Shown: positions 1-9,962 of the stretch, piece after piece
Layout of the letters: the number at the start of each line of letters is the position of its first letter
Numbering within the stretch: the first letter of the stretch is position 1
NCBI GenBank assembly: GCA_003142255.1
Contig: PLLO01000003.1
Location: 62,001-126,000 of the forward strand
DNA length: 64,000 bases
Origin: Bacteroidales bacterium
GTDB taxonomy: Bacteria; Bacteroidota; Bacteroidia; Bacteroidales; VadinHA17
Direction of reading: 5' to 3'
Translations under genes and position numbers: made by a program
Notes under the pieces: generated by a model
What the model saw: only the letters and a program-made list of their open reading frames with translations
Databases searched by the model: none
What the model was told of the DNA's origin: nothing

Positions 1-1394
1 AGTAATACCATTCGACGAATTTCTTCAATCTGTACAGCGGGTTATATTCATCCAATCCTGCAAGCTTCATAAAATAATTGGCGTCGAAGAATGAAGAAGA
101 TTCGAACTGAGCTTCCCCAAGTGAGGCTCCTCTTGCCCTTGACAGGATAATCTTCGATTCTTTCATATCCCATGAGAGAAGTTCGAAATACATGTCGAGG
201 TTATGGAATGAGTCGAAGTAGGGGCTTTTCGAAATCGGGTTGTTTCCCCTGTAAAGGTTTACCTGCCTTGTTGATGCGTTATAGGAAAAAGAAAGGTTGG
301 AATGGTAAATTGAATCCTTATCGAGATAAAGCGACATTGATGTCTCGGCGCTTACCAGACCGGTTTTTGAGAACATGAACTCCATCGATTTTATTTTCAG
401 GTAGAGCGTATCGTTTCTGAACAGGGTAATCATTGCCGGCCGGACCTTAGTACCATTTCCAAACAGGCTTGCTCCCTCAATTGAGAGCCCTCCTTCGTAG
501 TTAACCCCCTCATATATTTTATTTAGCCTGAACTCTTTTTCGTAAGTTTCAAACCTGGGGAAATCAGCCCTTTCCTTAACCTTGTAGGTCATAGCAATAT
601 CAGACAGCTTGCCGTAAACGGGCGTCTTAAAGTAGGTTTTATGTGTCAGCCTGGCGGAATCGACAGAGAAATTACTCTTTGCTGTGCTGATATCATAATT
701 ATCCATTTCAGCATAAACCTCTGTTGCAGGATAACCGGCTTTTTCCCAGGTAACTTTTCCTTTTGTGCCATGAAACAGCTGGATGTCGGGGTAATATATT
801 CCGGTAGCATTATAAATCTCCGTGCTGTCTTTCTGTGAATAGCATGTAAGGGTGGCATCCTTGATCTTAACCAGGAAAACGGTATCGTGCAAAAACTGAA
901 GCTGACTGTTTTTAACCTTCCACCTGATCGCTGATGATTCTGAAAGGACATTATCCCTGATCATTATTTTTGTATTGCGGATGTATCTGTCGATATTCTC
1001 CATCGGATACCTGGGGTTAAATGCCAGATCGCTTAACCCTGCAAGCCAGCCGGCCAGGAATTTTTCTCCGCTCTTCTTATCATTTATAGTGTTAAGGGTG
1101 ATCAACAGATCGTTGAAGTGAGGCACGGGCCTCATCCCTTTTCCTGAAAACTGGCTTGCCAGGTCGATGATCCCGGCCATGTTATCCTTGCTGAACGCAG
1201 CGCTGTCCCAACTGGCCAGGAAGGTTCCCAGGTTACCTTTCTGTTCATCATTCAGGTTGGGTCCCATAAACGCTGTTAGCTCCTCCCTGAATTTCGCCGG
1301 ATCGCCGGAGAATGTCGATTTCCCCTGGGAAAAAAGGATTGCGGGAAGAAGAGCCTGTAGAGCCAGGCACAAAACGGCCAGCTTTTTTAACATG
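1..1394 (-). CDS. Large secreted protein of unknown function, 3' end outside window
   Basis: This frame is open from an ATG at 1394 to the window edge (about 464 codons), so the ORF track omits it; only shadows are listed there. The N-terminus MLKKLAVLCLALQALL followed by FSQG looks like a signal peptide with a cleavage site. The rest is rich in Tyr, Asp and Ser with alternating beta-strand-like patterns and no motif I recognise. It starts 38 nt after the tpiA stop and is probably co-transcribed with tpiA. An envelope or exported protein is likely. The missing C-terminus may carry the informative domain. Confidence 0.75.
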
Positions 1395-1432
1395 ACTAAT
1401 TATTTATTGCCCCGTCTTAGCCGGGGAAAGTT

Positions 1433-2191
1433 TTAAAATGCCTCTGCAATGGCTGCGAAATCTTCCTTTTTGAGGGATGCGCCGCCAATAAGACCTCCGT
1501 CAACATCAGGCTTCGAAAAAAGCTCTGCCGCATTCGATGGCTTACAGCTGCCACCGTAAAGAATTGTCATCTCTTCGGCACACTCCCTGCCATATTTCTC
1601 TTTTACGAGTCCCCTGATATAATGATGCATCTCCTGAGCCTGTTCTGGTGTGGCAGTAAGGCCTGTCCCGATTGCCCATACCGGCTCATAGGCGATAACG
1701 ATCATTTTCATCGATTCGGCCGGAAGGGTGAAAAGTCCCTCTTCAAGTTGCCTCTTGATAATAATCAGATGCCTTCCTTGCTCTCTCTCCTCCTTAACTT
1801 CGCCGCAGCAGAAGATCACTTTAAGACCGGTGTTTATTGCAAGCAGGGTTTTCTTATTCAGCAGCCTGTCATCTTCATGATAATAGCTTCTTCTTTCGGA
1901 ATGACCTATTATCACATATTGTGCACCGGTGCTTTTTATCATGGTTGCAGATACTTCGCCTGTAAATGCGCCTGACGGCTCGGCAGCACAGTTTTGCGCG
2001 CCAAGTTCAACTTTACCGTTCTTAATGATTTCCGATACACCCTGAAGGTGAATGAATGGTGTGCATAGGATTACTTCAGCCTTCGGTGCCGGCTTTTCCC
2101 TGAAATACTGATCAACCGATCTGGCAAAATTAAGACCCTCCTGGAGGTTCATATTCATCTTCCAGTTCCCGGCAACTATTTTCTTTCTCAT
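1433..2191 (-). CDS. tpiA: Triosephosphate isomerase
   Basis: Interconverts dihydroxyacetone phosphate and glyceraldehyde 3-phosphate in glycolysis and gluconeogenesis, in the cytoplasm. The 252-residue length is normal. Active-site elements are all visible: GNWKMN with Asn9 and Lys11, GHSERR with His97, and AYEPVWAIGTG with the catalytic Glu169 and the start of loop 6. The phosphate-binding GGS and GGASL segments are near the C-terminus. The gene lies 22 nt downstream of the DoxX-family gene and upstream of the secreted protein, in a minus-strand run beginning at tmk. Confidence 0.97.
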   Translation of the reverse strand: MRKKIVAGNWKMNMNLQEGLNFARSVDQYFREKPAPKAEVILCTPFIHLQGVSEIIKNGKVELGAQNCAAEPSGAFTGEVSATMIKSTGAQYVIIGHSERRSYYHEDDRLLNKKTLLAINTGLKVIFCCGEVKEEREQGRHLIIIKRQLEEGLFTLPAESMKMIVIAYEPVWAIGTGLTATPEQAQEMHHYIRGLVKEKYGRECAEEMTILYGGSCKPSNAAELFSKPDVDGGLIGGASLKKEDFAAIAEAF

Positions 2192-2213
2192 ATAAAAGGA
2201 ATTAAGATTTTAA

Positions 2214-3323
2214 TTATTGTTGGTTTATAAATTCGCTTAGTTTCTTATTGTCAGGCATATTCGCCCATGACCATTTTGCAATGATCTTTCCTTTCCTGAG
2301 CAGGATATACCCGGGGTTTGACCTTACCATTGTCTTCAGTGTTGTCTCATCGGCAAAGCAAAATGCTATACCGTTGGAATATCTTTTCACTTCATCAGAT
2401 CCGGAGGATGTAACCAGGTAAAAATCGATCATATTCCCCATACTGTAATAGCCATGACCGAATCCTGCATTAAGCATTCCAGGGTCTGCTTCCTTCAGCT
2501 TCTTCACGATCATAAGGAGAGTAAACTTATCCGATGAAAGGATCTGCTGAGTGATATCTTCATTATAAACGTTAGTAATTGAAAAATCATGTATCGGAGG
2601 CTGATAACCTTTATAGACCAGGACCGATTTCTGCCCGACGAATTTCCATGTTGAATCGTTTGCCGGGTAATTTGCGAGTGTAAATTCCTTTTTCTCGCCG
2701 TCCTTCTCATAAATGAAGGTTGTTTCATATCTGTCTCCCTGGCTTCCCTCGGGTATCTTCATCTTGTCAGGAATATAGGTTCCGGTTTTGTAAGGAAGGA
2801 AATCGATAACCGGCAGGTACCGCAGGTTATAAAAGATGAAAAGAATGAATAGAGTTGAAGTAATCGCAAGCTTAATCCATGATTTTATTTTTCCGGTTTC
2901 AGGCGCGATCTCGTTCCGGCTTATGAACAGGTAAATGGCCGGTATAAGTAAAATAATGTTTTTCAGAAAAGTTTGCCAGTTGGTAAGATGAATTGCATCG
3001 CCAAAACAGCCGCAGTCAGTCACCGGATTTTTAAGAGCCAGGAAAAATGTGAGAGGTGTGAAAACGAACATCAGCAGCAGAACAATTTTCAGCCCGGCTT
3101 TTTGTCTGATATTGAAAAACAATGCAAATCCGGCAATAAACTCAAGGGTACACAATAATATTGTCAGTGGAAGGCTGAACTCTTTCAGGAAGCCTAAATG
3201 GAAAGCCTGGAAGTAATCCTGTAATTTATAAACAGTCCCAAGCGGGTCGATTGCTTTTACGGTGCCTGAGAAGATAAATATAATCCCAATAAAATACCTG
3301 CATATATTCCTGATAATCTTCAT
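2214..3323 (-). CDS. BT_3928-type DoxX family membrane protein with thioredoxin-like C-terminus
   Basis: The N-terminal half has about four membrane segments with DoxX/MauE features, including FSGTVKAIDPLGT and the CGCFGD motif near residue 105. The C-terminal half is soluble and resembles a thioredoxin fold without a CxxC. This domain pairing and the tpiA neighbourhood match the Bacteroidetes BT_3928 family, whose role is not established. The ORF track starts at 3356, but the ATG at 3323 (MKIIRNICRYF) lies one base after the tmk stop and removes a 32-nt overlap, so I prefer it. MauE relatives act in disulfide handling, but no direct function can be claimed here. Confidence 0.85.
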   Translation of the reverse strand: MKIIRNICRYFIGIIFIFSGTVKAIDPLGTVYKLQDYFQAFHLGFLKEFSLPLTILLCTLEFIAGFALFFNIRQKAGLKIVLLLMFVFTPLTFFLALKNPVTDCGCFGDAIHLTNWQTFLKNIILLIPAIYLFISRNEIAPETGKIKSWIKLAITSTLFILFIFYNLRYLPVIDFLPYKTGTYIPDKMKIPEGSQGDRYETTFIYEKDGEKKEFTLANYPANDSTWKFVGQKSVLVYKGYQPPIHDFSITNVYNEDITQQILSSDKFTLLMIVKKLKEADPGMLNAGFGHGYYSMGNMIDFYLVTSSGSDEVKRYSNGIAFCFADETTLKTMVRSNPGYILLRKGKIIAKWSWANMPDNKKLSEFINQQ

Positions 3324-3324
3324 T

Positions 3325-4011
3325 CTATATGAGTTTTCTATTTGTAATTTCTGCAATTATCAGTTCCGATATCTTTCCCGGGGGCAGTATATTCCCATCA
3401 CTGTCGCTGCAATTAATAACGCAGAGCCGGTGGTCTTTCTCTGCCACTTTCAGGTACATTTCCCTTACGCTCCTCTGGAAATCGAGTGAGTTTTCATGGA
3501 TATCCGGAGTTCCCTTAAGGTAATTCCGGTCGCTTCCCGTCCTTGAAGCAGAGAGCTTCCTTTCAGTAAAGGCAAACGGAACATCCAGGAATATATTGAG
3601 ACCCGGTTCAGGAATACCGAAATGGGTAAATTCAAGGTCAAGGATCCATTTCATAAGGCTCTGCTGTTCAGACGGATCATGCAGTTTGGCGCACTGGTAG
3701 GCAAGATTGGAATAAGTGTACCTGTCGAGTAGGACTATCTTACCCTCATTCAGCCAGCCGTTTATAATAGAAGCTGCATCTTTCCTGTCGCCGGCATAAA
3801 GCATTGCAACAAGCCAGGGATTAACTTCATTCAGGGAACCGAATTCTCCCCTGAGGAATCTGGCAATTAATTCTCCGAAGAAGGGCGCGTCAGTACGCGG
3901 GAAGTGAAGAAATTCACAATCCCAGCCTTTTTGTGAAAAAAACTTATTCAGCAGTTTAATCTGGGTCGACTTCCCTGCGCCATCAACTCCTTCAACAACA
4001 AAAAGCTTCAT
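3325..4011 (-). CDS. tmk: Thymidylate kinase
   Basis: Phosphorylates dTMP to dTDP in the dTTP pathway. The 228-residue protein begins with a P-loop EGVDGAGKST at residues 7-16, continues with a DR(Y) motif (LLDRYTYSNLAYQ, near residue 95) that binds dTMP, and has a LID-like basic stretch (ERKLSASRTGSDRNY). It is somewhat longer than the 205-215 residues usual for Tmk, as in many Bacteroidetes. It is the first gene of the minus-strand group tmk-DoxX-tpiA and is divergent from folP. Confidence 0.93.
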   Translation of the reverse strand: MKLFVVEGVDGAGKSTQIKLLNKFFSQKGWDCEFLHFPRTDAPFFGELIARFLRGEFGSLNEVNPWLVAMLYAGDRKDAASIINGWLNEGKIVLLDRYTYSNLAYQCAKLHDPSEQQSLMKWILDLEFTHFGIPEPGLNIFLDVPFAFTERKLSASRTGSDRNYLKGTPDIHENSLDFQRSVREMYLKVAEKDHRLCVINCSDSDGNILPPGKISELIIAEITNRKLI

Positions 4012-4032
4012 CTCTGTATATTACTTCAGGTA

Positions 4033-4040
4033 CAAATGTA
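4033..4040 (-). promoter_or_regulatory. Possible -7 element for tmk
   Basis: On the minus strand the sequence TACATTTG fits the Bacteroidetes -7 element TAnnTTTG and lies 22 nt upstream of the tmk ATG. No matching -33 TTTG is seen at the right distance, so this is a weak call. Confidence 0.35.
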
Positions 4041-4066
4041 ATAAGCATGCGTCAAAGTTGAAAATG

Positions 4067-4098
4067 ATTGGGTGTTTTTAATAAAATCACTACTTTCG
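4067..4098 (+). promoter_or_regulatory. Possible folP-cdaA promoter
   Basis: ATTG, a 20-nt spacer and TACTTTCG approximate the Bacteroidetes -33/-7 pair. Transcription would start near 4105, a few bases before the ATG at 4111. This argues against the upstream start at 4072 in the ORF track. The last bases of the -7 element deviate from consensus. Confidence 0.4.
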
Positions 4099-4110
4099 GA
4101 AATTAAAGAA

Positions 4111-4977
4111 ATGCGTTTGTCAGCAAAGCCTAAATATATTAATATCCGCGGAAAGTTGTTCGATCTGGAAGTTCCAAAAGTAATGGGTATTATCAACATT
4201 ACTCCGGATTCATTTTATGAGGGTAGCAGGGTAAGCAGTGATGAAGATGTTGTGAGGTTAGCAGCAGAGATGATAAGTGAAGGTGCTGATATACTTGACG
4301 TAGGAGGCTATTCTTCGAGGCCTTATGCCGATGATGTAGCCCCTGAGGAAGAAAAGAAGAGAGTGCTGGGAGGTATTGACGTCATCAGCAGGAATTTCCC
4401 CGGAACGGTTATCTCGATCGATACTTTCAGGTCGGATATTGCCTATGAAGCCGTAACAAGTTGCGGGGCTCACATTATCAATGATATCTCGGGCGGAGAA
4501 GCTGACAATAAAATGTTCAGCCTGGTTAAGGAACTCAATGTTCCGTATATTATGATGCATATGAAGGGTACCCCGGGAACGATGCAGGAAAATCCCGTTT
4601 ATGAGGATATTATTTCAGATATTCTTACATGGTTCGGGAGCAGGATCGTTAACCTTCAATCGGCGGGAGTCAAAGATATTATTCTGGACCCCGGAATTGG
4701 TTTCGGGAAGACTATAAATCATAACTTTGAGATATTGCGCCGGCTGGGCGATTTTGCCATTACGGGACTTCCAATTCTGGTCGGCGTTTCAAGAAAATCG
4801 ATGATCTGCAAGACTCTTGGTATAACTCCTGATGAGGCTTTAAACGGAACATCCGTATTGAACAGCGTGGCCCTGATGGGAGGAGCAGATATTTTGCGCG
4901 TGCATGATGTGAAGGAGGCTAAGGAAGCTGTGAAGCTTGTAGAACGCTTAAAAATGACAATGGCAGAGGTTAATTGA
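4111..4977 (+). CDS. folP: Dihydropteroate synthase
   Basis: Condenses p-aminobenzoate with the pterin pyrophosphate to make dihydropteroate for folate. Hallmarks are GIINITPDSFYEGS near the N-terminus (pterin and pABA loop 1), DILDVGGYSSRP (loop 2) and VGVSRKSMI (C-terminal pABA/phosphate loop). I start at the ATG at 4111 (MRLSAKPKY, 288 aa) rather than 4072, because the family begins shortly before the IRGKLF segment and a promoter-like sequence overlaps the longer start. cdaA follows after 15 nt, a pairing common in this phylum. Confidence 0.95.
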   Translation: MRLSAKPKYINIRGKLFDLEVPKVMGIINITPDSFYEGSRVSSDEDVVRLAAEMISEGADILDVGGYSSRPYADDVAPEEEKKRVLGGIDVISRNFPGTVISIDTFRSDIAYEAVTSCGAHIINDISGGEADNKMFSLVKELNVPYIMMHMKGTPGTMQENPVYEDIISDILTWFGSRIVNLQSAGVKDIILDPGIGFGKTINHNFEILRRLGDFAITGLPILVGVSRKSMICKTLGITPDEALNGTSVLNSVALMGGADILRVHDVKEAKEAVKLVERLKMTMAEVN

Positions 4978-4992
4978 TCTGATATTAAACAG

Positions 4993-5769
4993 ATGCTTGT
5001 TCCTATAACCATATTTGACATAATTGATATCGTACTTGTTGCATTCATCTTTTTCCAGCTTTACAGGATTATTAAGGGGACTGCAGCATTCAGCATATTC
5101 ATTGCTGCGTTCTTTATTTATCTTTTCTGGCTGGTCGTAAAGGCCCTGAACATGCAACTGGTAAGTTCATTGCTTGGACAAGTGATCGGAGTGGGAGTTA
5201 TAGCCCTTATAATCGTGTTTCAACAGGAGGTAAGGCGCTTTCTGCTTGTTTTAGGCAACAGGTATATAAAAAATAATAAATTTTCGTTTTCCAGATTCTT
5301 CAGGTCTTCACAGGAGGAACTGGGTGCGCCCGAAATAGCAAGTGAAATTGTCCGGGCTGTTCAGAATATGGCCTCAGCGAAAACAGGAGCTCTGATAGTT
5401 ATCGGGAGGCAAAGCCGTCTCGATATGTTCACCGAGGGAGGCGAAATTCTTAAGGCACAGGTAAGTGCGGGACTTCTTGAAACAATTTTCTTTAAAAACA
5501 CACCGCTTCACGATGGAGCAGTTCTCATAGAGGATGGACTTATACTTGCGGCCCGGTGTCCCCTGCCTGTTACTGATCGGGTATCGGTGCCTTCTCATTT
5601 TGGGATGAGGCACAGGGCGGCTATTGGAATGTCGGAACATACCAATGCTCTGGTGATTGTTGTATCGGAAGAGACAGGCATAATCTCAGTCGCCGATGCC
5701 GGTGAGGTAAGGAGCAATCTTTCACCTAATGAGCTGAAAAACATACTCCTTATGGAGAAGATATGGTAA
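4993..5769 (+). CDS. cdaA: Diadenylate cyclase (c-di-AMP synthase)
   Basis: Makes cyclic di-AMP from two ATP, a second messenger for potassium and cell-wall homeostasis. The protein has three N-terminal membrane helices (roughly residues 8-75) and a DisA_N domain containing the catalytic motifs LHDGAVLI and GMRHRAAIG. The 258-residue length matches the CdaA/DacA class. It is co-directional with folP (15-nt gap), so both probably share one transcript. Confidence 0.95.
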   Translation: MLVPITIFDIIDIVLVAFIFFQLYRIIKGTAAFSIFIAAFFIYLFWLVVKALNMQLVSSLLGQVIGVGVIALIIVFQQEVRRFLLVLGNRYIKNNKFSFSRFFRSSQEELGAPEIASEIVRAVQNMASAKTGALIVIGRQSRLDMFTEGGEILKAQVSAGLLETIFFKNTPLHDGAVLIEDGLILAARCPLPVTDRVSVPSHFGMRHRAAIGMSEHTNALVIVVSEETGIISVADAGEVRSNLSPNELKNILLMEKIW

Positions 5770-5866
5770 GAATGGCCTGCTCAGGGTAATCAGTGAGCTG
5801 ATATGAGATATAATTATATCCGGCCGGGATTATTAATTAATTTTATCTGTTAATCCTTATTTATAA

Positions 5867-6688
5867 ATGGAAATCCAGCCTGGGCGAAGGATATTAATTA
5901 CCGGTGGTACGTCAGGCCTTGGACTGGAGATTGTGAAGTTATTCCATAAAAAAGGGTTCTATGTCATTTGTACCGGACGTCAGCCGCAAGACTTTACAGG
6001 TTTTACAGGCAATTTCCGGTTTTTCAGGACCGACTTCAGCGACCTGGCAGAAACAGCAAAGATCTTTAAAAATATCTGCAGCGAAACAGAGCCTGATTTT
6101 GTTATTAATAATGCCGGTATTCTCAGCCCTCCCGGATTTACCCTGACCGGCGATGGTTTTGAATGCACTTTCCAGGTGAATTTTCTTGCTCACCTTCTTG
6201 TAAATGAGATAATTATCAGGAACAACACGGACAATCATCCTCTTAAGATAGGTGCAGTAACATCCCCTGTATATAAAATGGAAAATACTTTTCCTGACTG
6301 GCAATGCGACGTCCGGAGTTACAAGCCGCTTAAAGCATATTCAGATTCCAAGCTCTTCCTTGCTCTGATGTGCAGGTATCTCGAAGAAAAGTACACAAAA
6401 AAGAATCCGGCATGCTTCAGTATTGACCCGGGGGTTTTCAGTTCTTCAATATATCGTACCCAGGGAAGGTTCTTCAGGTTTCTTTACGGCATTGCTGCTC
6501 CGTTCATGAGAAATCCGGCAAAAGTGGCTGAATCAGTTTTTGAGATGATGGTTAATCAGGGTTTCTCAGACGGTAGAATATTCAGCATCAGGAAGAAGCC
6601 GGAATATATGCCGGTATATGATCAACGACTGATTGATGCTTTCTGGATCAGTATGAATGAAATGACAGAACAATACCTGAAAGCATAA
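5867..6688 (+). CDS. Short-chain dehydrogenase/reductase family protein
   Basis: A classical SDR of 273 residues: nucleotide-binding TGGTSGLGLE near residue 12, the NNAG motif near residue 82, and a YSDSK active-site Tyr/Lys pair around residue 158. The substrate cannot be predicted. It resembles retinol-dehydrogenase/WW-oxidoreductase-like SDRs in having an extended C-terminus. It stands alone after cdaA with a 97-nt gap. Confidence 0.88.
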   Translation: MEIQPGRRILITGGTSGLGLEIVKLFHKKGFYVICTGRQPQDFTGFTGNFRFFRTDFSDLAETAKIFKNICSETEPDFVINNAGILSPPGFTLTGDGFECTFQVNFLAHLLVNEIIIRNNTDNHPLKIGAVTSPVYKMENTFPDWQCDVRSYKPLKAYSDSKLFLALMCRYLEEKYTKKNPACFSIDPGVFSSSIYRTQGRFFRFLYGIAAPFMRNPAKVAESVFEMMVNQGFSDGRIFSIRKKPEYMPVYDQRLIDAFWISMNEMTEQYLKA

Positions 6689-6791
6689 AACATTAAATGC
6701 AGTGTATTTAAGGCGAAACTTTTTTTAACTTGGTGCTCCTGAAAAATGATTTCAGGACAGATGAATTTGGTTAAATGTAATAAATGAAAAT

Positions 6792-7406
6792 ATGAAAAAC
6801 TTATTCTTAAAAATTATGGCAGTAACTACTTTTCTGGGTATTCTGAGTTTCAGAAGCTCAACAGACCCTGCAAAATGGAGCGCAAAGCAGGTTAACAAAT
6901 GGTTCGATAAAGGAGAATGGCTGAATCACTTGCAGGTAAAGCCTGACCCTACAGTCAACCGCAGGGAATTTGCAATATTGTACTTCAAACACAAAGAGAG
7001 ATGGGATAAAGCGTTTGCATTCCTGAAGGAAAATGATTTGAAAAAAATGGAATTGAAGCGCTATGACCTTGACGGCACGAACCTTTATGCTACAGTAAGT
7101 GAATATATGTCAAAGAATCCTGAAGATGTCAAATATGAAGAGCACAAAAAATATATCGACATTCAATATGTAGTAAGTGGCAATGAGCTGATCGGAATTT
7201 CACCTCTCTCACAGCAGAAGGATGTTCTTGATCAGTATAATGAAACAAAAGATGTTATGTTCGTGACTGTCCTCAAGGAGGTTTATTACAAGGCAACCCC
7301 CGATAAATTCTTCATTTTCTTTCCCGATGACATTCACAGGCCGGGACTCAAAGACGGTACAAGCATACCGGTACGCAAAGTTGTAGTCAAGGTGAAGGTG
7401 GATTAA
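6792..7406 (+). CDS. YhcH/YjgK/YiaL family protein
   Basis: The 204-residue protein has an N-terminal hydrophobic segment that may be a signal peptide, then a DUF386 domain: EEHKKYIDIQYVVSG near residue 115 and FFPDDIHRPGL near residue 178, with the His and Glu residues that bind metal in this cupin-like family. Relatives are linked to sugar or sialic-acid handling (EbgC/YiaL). The exported form and the nearby GH92 suggest a role in glycan use, but this is inference. Confidence 0.85.
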   Translation: MKNLFLKIMAVTTFLGILSFRSSTDPAKWSAKQVNKWFDKGEWLNHLQVKPDPTVNRREFAILYFKHKERWDKAFAFLKENDLKKMELKRYDLDGTNLYATVSEYMSKNPEDVKYEEHKKYIDIQYVVSGNELIGISPLSQQKDVLDQYNETKDVMFVTVLKEVYYKATPDKFFIFFPDDIHRPGLKDGTSIPVRKVVVKVKVD

Positions 7407-7525
7407 GACGGCGCAGGGCACAGGGCACAGGGTTCAAGGTACAAGCAATCTTCCCCTTTGAAGTTGGAGAGGGGGATGTATAAATTGGTATAAAGCCGCA
7501 ATGCCATATAAATGCTGCGAAGCCC
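7407..7525. other. Intergenic segment with short tandem GGGCACA repeats
   Basis: Between two convergent genes, the sequence just after the YhcH stop contains GGGCACAGGGCACAGGG, a short tandem repetition. No gene or clear hairpin terminator is visible. Confidence 0.45.
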
Positions 7526-9706
7526 CTATTCCCTGATCTTATAAATCAGTTCTCCACCATCGGTGATCTCTTTGTGTGTAAGGTAGTTCCTCGTGAATTT
7601 TCTGCCATTTATAATTGCTGATTCGATAGAGAAATTATTATCGTTTCTTCCTGTTGTTTTGATCTTAAACAGCTTATTGCCGGGAAGGTGTATTGTAACT
7701 TCATCAAATGCCGGGATAGTTGTGATATATTGACCTGTTGCCGGACAGACAGGATAGAAGCCGATCATAGAAAACACGAGCCATGCCGACATCTGCCCTG
7801 CATCTTCATTTCCGCTGAGGCCGCCGGGTCCTGTTCCGTATTCACCATTATTTATAGCGTGGGTCCAATAGCTGGTCCTCTCAGGGTTGCCTGCCATTGC
7901 GAACATGTAGGGAGCCTGCTGGTCGGTTTCGTTACCGTGCCAGTAGTACCCCTCATCAAAAAACTCATTCAGCTTTTTAAGAAAGGCCTCTTTCCCGCCC
8001 ATCAGCTTAGCGAGGCCCTGAACATCCTGCGGGACATACCACGTATACTGGAAGGGAGTCCCTTCACAAATATAGCTGGCTCTCGCATTTGGCCTGAATG
8101 GTTCGTACCACCTTCCGTCTGCATAACGGCCCCTCATGTAACCTGTTCCGGTATCAAATACGTTCCTGTAATTCCCTGACCGTTTAATCAGAGTTTTGTA
8201 ATCGTCCTTTCTTCCAATTGCTTTTGCTACCTGTGCAAGTGCATAATCGTCGGCAGCATATTCGAGGGTTCGGGATACCTGTTCGCGACGGTGAAAAGCA
8301 TCCCAGACGCTATCTTCAAGCGGGATATATCCGAATTTAAGGTAGCTTCCCAGGGCCCTTCTTCCCTTGCCATCAAGATAATCCTTCCGTGGTGGAGTGT
8401 CAAATGCATTCTGCCGCATATACTTATATGCGGTTTCTATATCGAAGTCATCAATGCCCTTTATATATGCATCAGCGATCATTGTGCTTACATGGTCACC
8501 TATCATCGCAGCGGTATAGCTTCCCCAGGCCGGAAAGATTGGCATCCAGCCTCCCTGCTGAGCTTTAAGCACCAGCGATTTCACCATTGCGAGGGTTTTT
8601 TCAGGTTCAAGGATTGTCATTAACGGATGAAGACCCCTGAATGTATCCCACATTGAAAAATCATCATAATAATCAAAACCCTGTGTTTTATGAATAAGTG
8701 AATCCTCTGCAAATCCCTGGTAGCTTCCGTCGGCATCGCTTGCAATCCGCGGCAGCTGGTAACAGTGGTACAGGGCTGTATAGAATTTTACTTTATCTGC
8801 TTCATTTCCTCCTTTGACATCTATTTTTCCAAGAGCCTGGTTCCAGGCATCTTCGGACGATCTGCGCATTTCTTCAAAGCTGAGGTCCGGAGACTCTGCT
8901 ATCAGGTTTTTCATGGCCTCCTCCTGGCTGGTGAATGATGTTCCGATAAATGCACAAACTGTTTTTTCATCCCCGAAAGAGAGAACCATGTTTTGTCTTC
9001 CCTGGCCATTATTCATTATGTTGTATTCCTTGTTAAAGAGGATTACGAACCATCCTCCGAATCCTGCTGATTCTCCTTTTCCCTGGTAGATGCGGTGAAC
9101 GGGGTTATAGCCAATGATCAGGTTCTTATATTGACTGATAACACCCTGGTTCTCATCGCTGTTGGCTCTTATGTAGACGCAGTTGTACTTGTTGCCGGTG
9201 AAAGTGAAACGCATGATGCCAGCCCTTTCCGAACCTGCAAGCTCGGTCCTGACCCCGAAGTCATCAAGCAGAACACTATAATAGGCAGGTGTCGAAGTCT
9301 CATTATCATGGCTGTATGATGAAACCGGTGAATTTGTTACAGAGTCTGGTCGGTCGGTAGTAAAAGGCATGAGGGTAAGGCTTCCGTAATCCTGTGTGCA
9401 ACTTCCGCTCATCCAGTGGCTTCCCCTGAATCCGGTAATGAATTTGTCGTTATAATAGTAAGGCGAAATGCACTTGGCCTCAGTTGTTCGTGTCTCGGGA
9501 GTCCACTGGGTCATTCCGAAAGGTCGTCCGACACTGGGAAATGTCTGGCCTTTCTCCTCAGAACCGGTATTGCTGTTGCGCAGGGCGCCGGGAGTGGTTG
9601 CAGGCGCTGTACCAATAAGCGGATCAACGTACTGCAGAGGAGACTGGGCAGAGGCGACTGTTGATGTTAAAAGAAAGAAAACCAGGTATTTGAAACGGGA
9701 AAACAT
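7526..9706 (-). CDS. GH92 family alpha-mannosidase
   Basis: Exported glycoside hydrolase of 726 residues with signal peptide MFSRFKYLVFFLLTSTVASAQ. GH92 hallmarks run through the protein: VDPLIGT at the mature N-terminus, FPSVGRPFGMTQWTP, GFRGSHWMSG, FSMWDTFRG and the C-terminal GNEDAGQMSAW, which holds catalytic acidic residues of the family. Known GH92 enzymes are calcium-dependent exo-alpha-mannosidases acting on N-glycan or yeast-type mannan. No SusC/SusD pair is next to it, so it is an orphan glycosidase here. It is convergent with the YhcH gene. Confidence 0.95.
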   Translation of the reverse strand: MFSRFKYLVFFLLTSTVASAQSPLQYVDPLIGTAPATTPGALRNSNTGSEEKGQTFPSVGRPFGMTQWTPETRTTEAKCISPYYYNDKFITGFRGSHWMSGSCTQDYGSLTLMPFTTDRPDSVTNSPVSSYSHDNETSTPAYYSVLLDDFGVRTELAGSERAGIMRFTFTGNKYNCVYIRANSDENQGVISQYKNLIIGYNPVHRIYQGKGESAGFGGWFVILFNKEYNIMNNGQGRQNMVLSFGDEKTVCAFIGTSFTSQEEAMKNLIAESPDLSFEEMRRSSEDAWNQALGKIDVKGGNEADKVKFYTALYHCYQLPRIASDADGSYQGFAEDSLIHKTQGFDYYDDFSMWDTFRGLHPLMTILEPEKTLAMVKSLVLKAQQGGWMPIFPAWGSYTAAMIGDHVSTMIADAYIKGIDDFDIETAYKYMRQNAFDTPPRKDYLDGKGRRALGSYLKFGYIPLEDSVWDAFHRREQVSRTLEYAADDYALAQVAKAIGRKDDYKTLIKRSGNYRNVFDTGTGYMRGRYADGRWYEPFRPNARASYICEGTPFQYTWYVPQDVQGLAKLMGGKEAFLKKLNEFFDEGYYWHGNETDQQAPYMFAMAGNPERTSYWTHAINNGEYGTGPGGLSGNEDAGQMSAWLVFSMIGFYPVCPATGQYITTIPAFDEVTIHLPGNKLFKIKTTGRNDNNFSIESAIINGRKFTRNYLTHKEITDGGELIYKIRE

Positions 9707-9800
9707 AAACGAATAATGAATTAATAGATAGTTAAAATTAAGATTTATAGCATGTATAAATATGCAATTTAGTTAATAAAGTAAATTAATATTCTTTCAG

Positions 9801-9831
9801 TTTTCTAAATCAGGAAAACTCGCTATATTTG
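9801..9831 (+). promoter_or_regulatory. Promoter of tRNA-Pro
   Basis: TTTT, a 19-nt spacer and TATATTTG match the Bacteroidetes -33/-7 arrangement. The predicted start falls around 9838, about 10 nt before the tRNA 5' end. Confidence 0.6.
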
Positions 9832-9847
9832 CGGCTCGTTTTCAATT

Positions 9848-9922
<75 letters not shown>

Positions 9923-9928
9923 CAAATG

Positions 9929-9962
9929 AAAAAGCCCGGCACGAAAGTGCCGGGCTTTTTCG
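9929..9962 (+). terminator. Intrinsic terminator after tRNA-Pro
   Basis: AAAAAGCCCGGCAC, a GAAA loop and the exact complement ending in TTTTT form a 14-bp stem with a T-run. It starts seven bases after the tRNA. Confidence 0.85.

Noticed and set aside
646-951. 101-aa minus-strand ORF
   Set aside because: Out of frame with the long open frame starting at 1394, which has a signal peptide and continues to the window edge.
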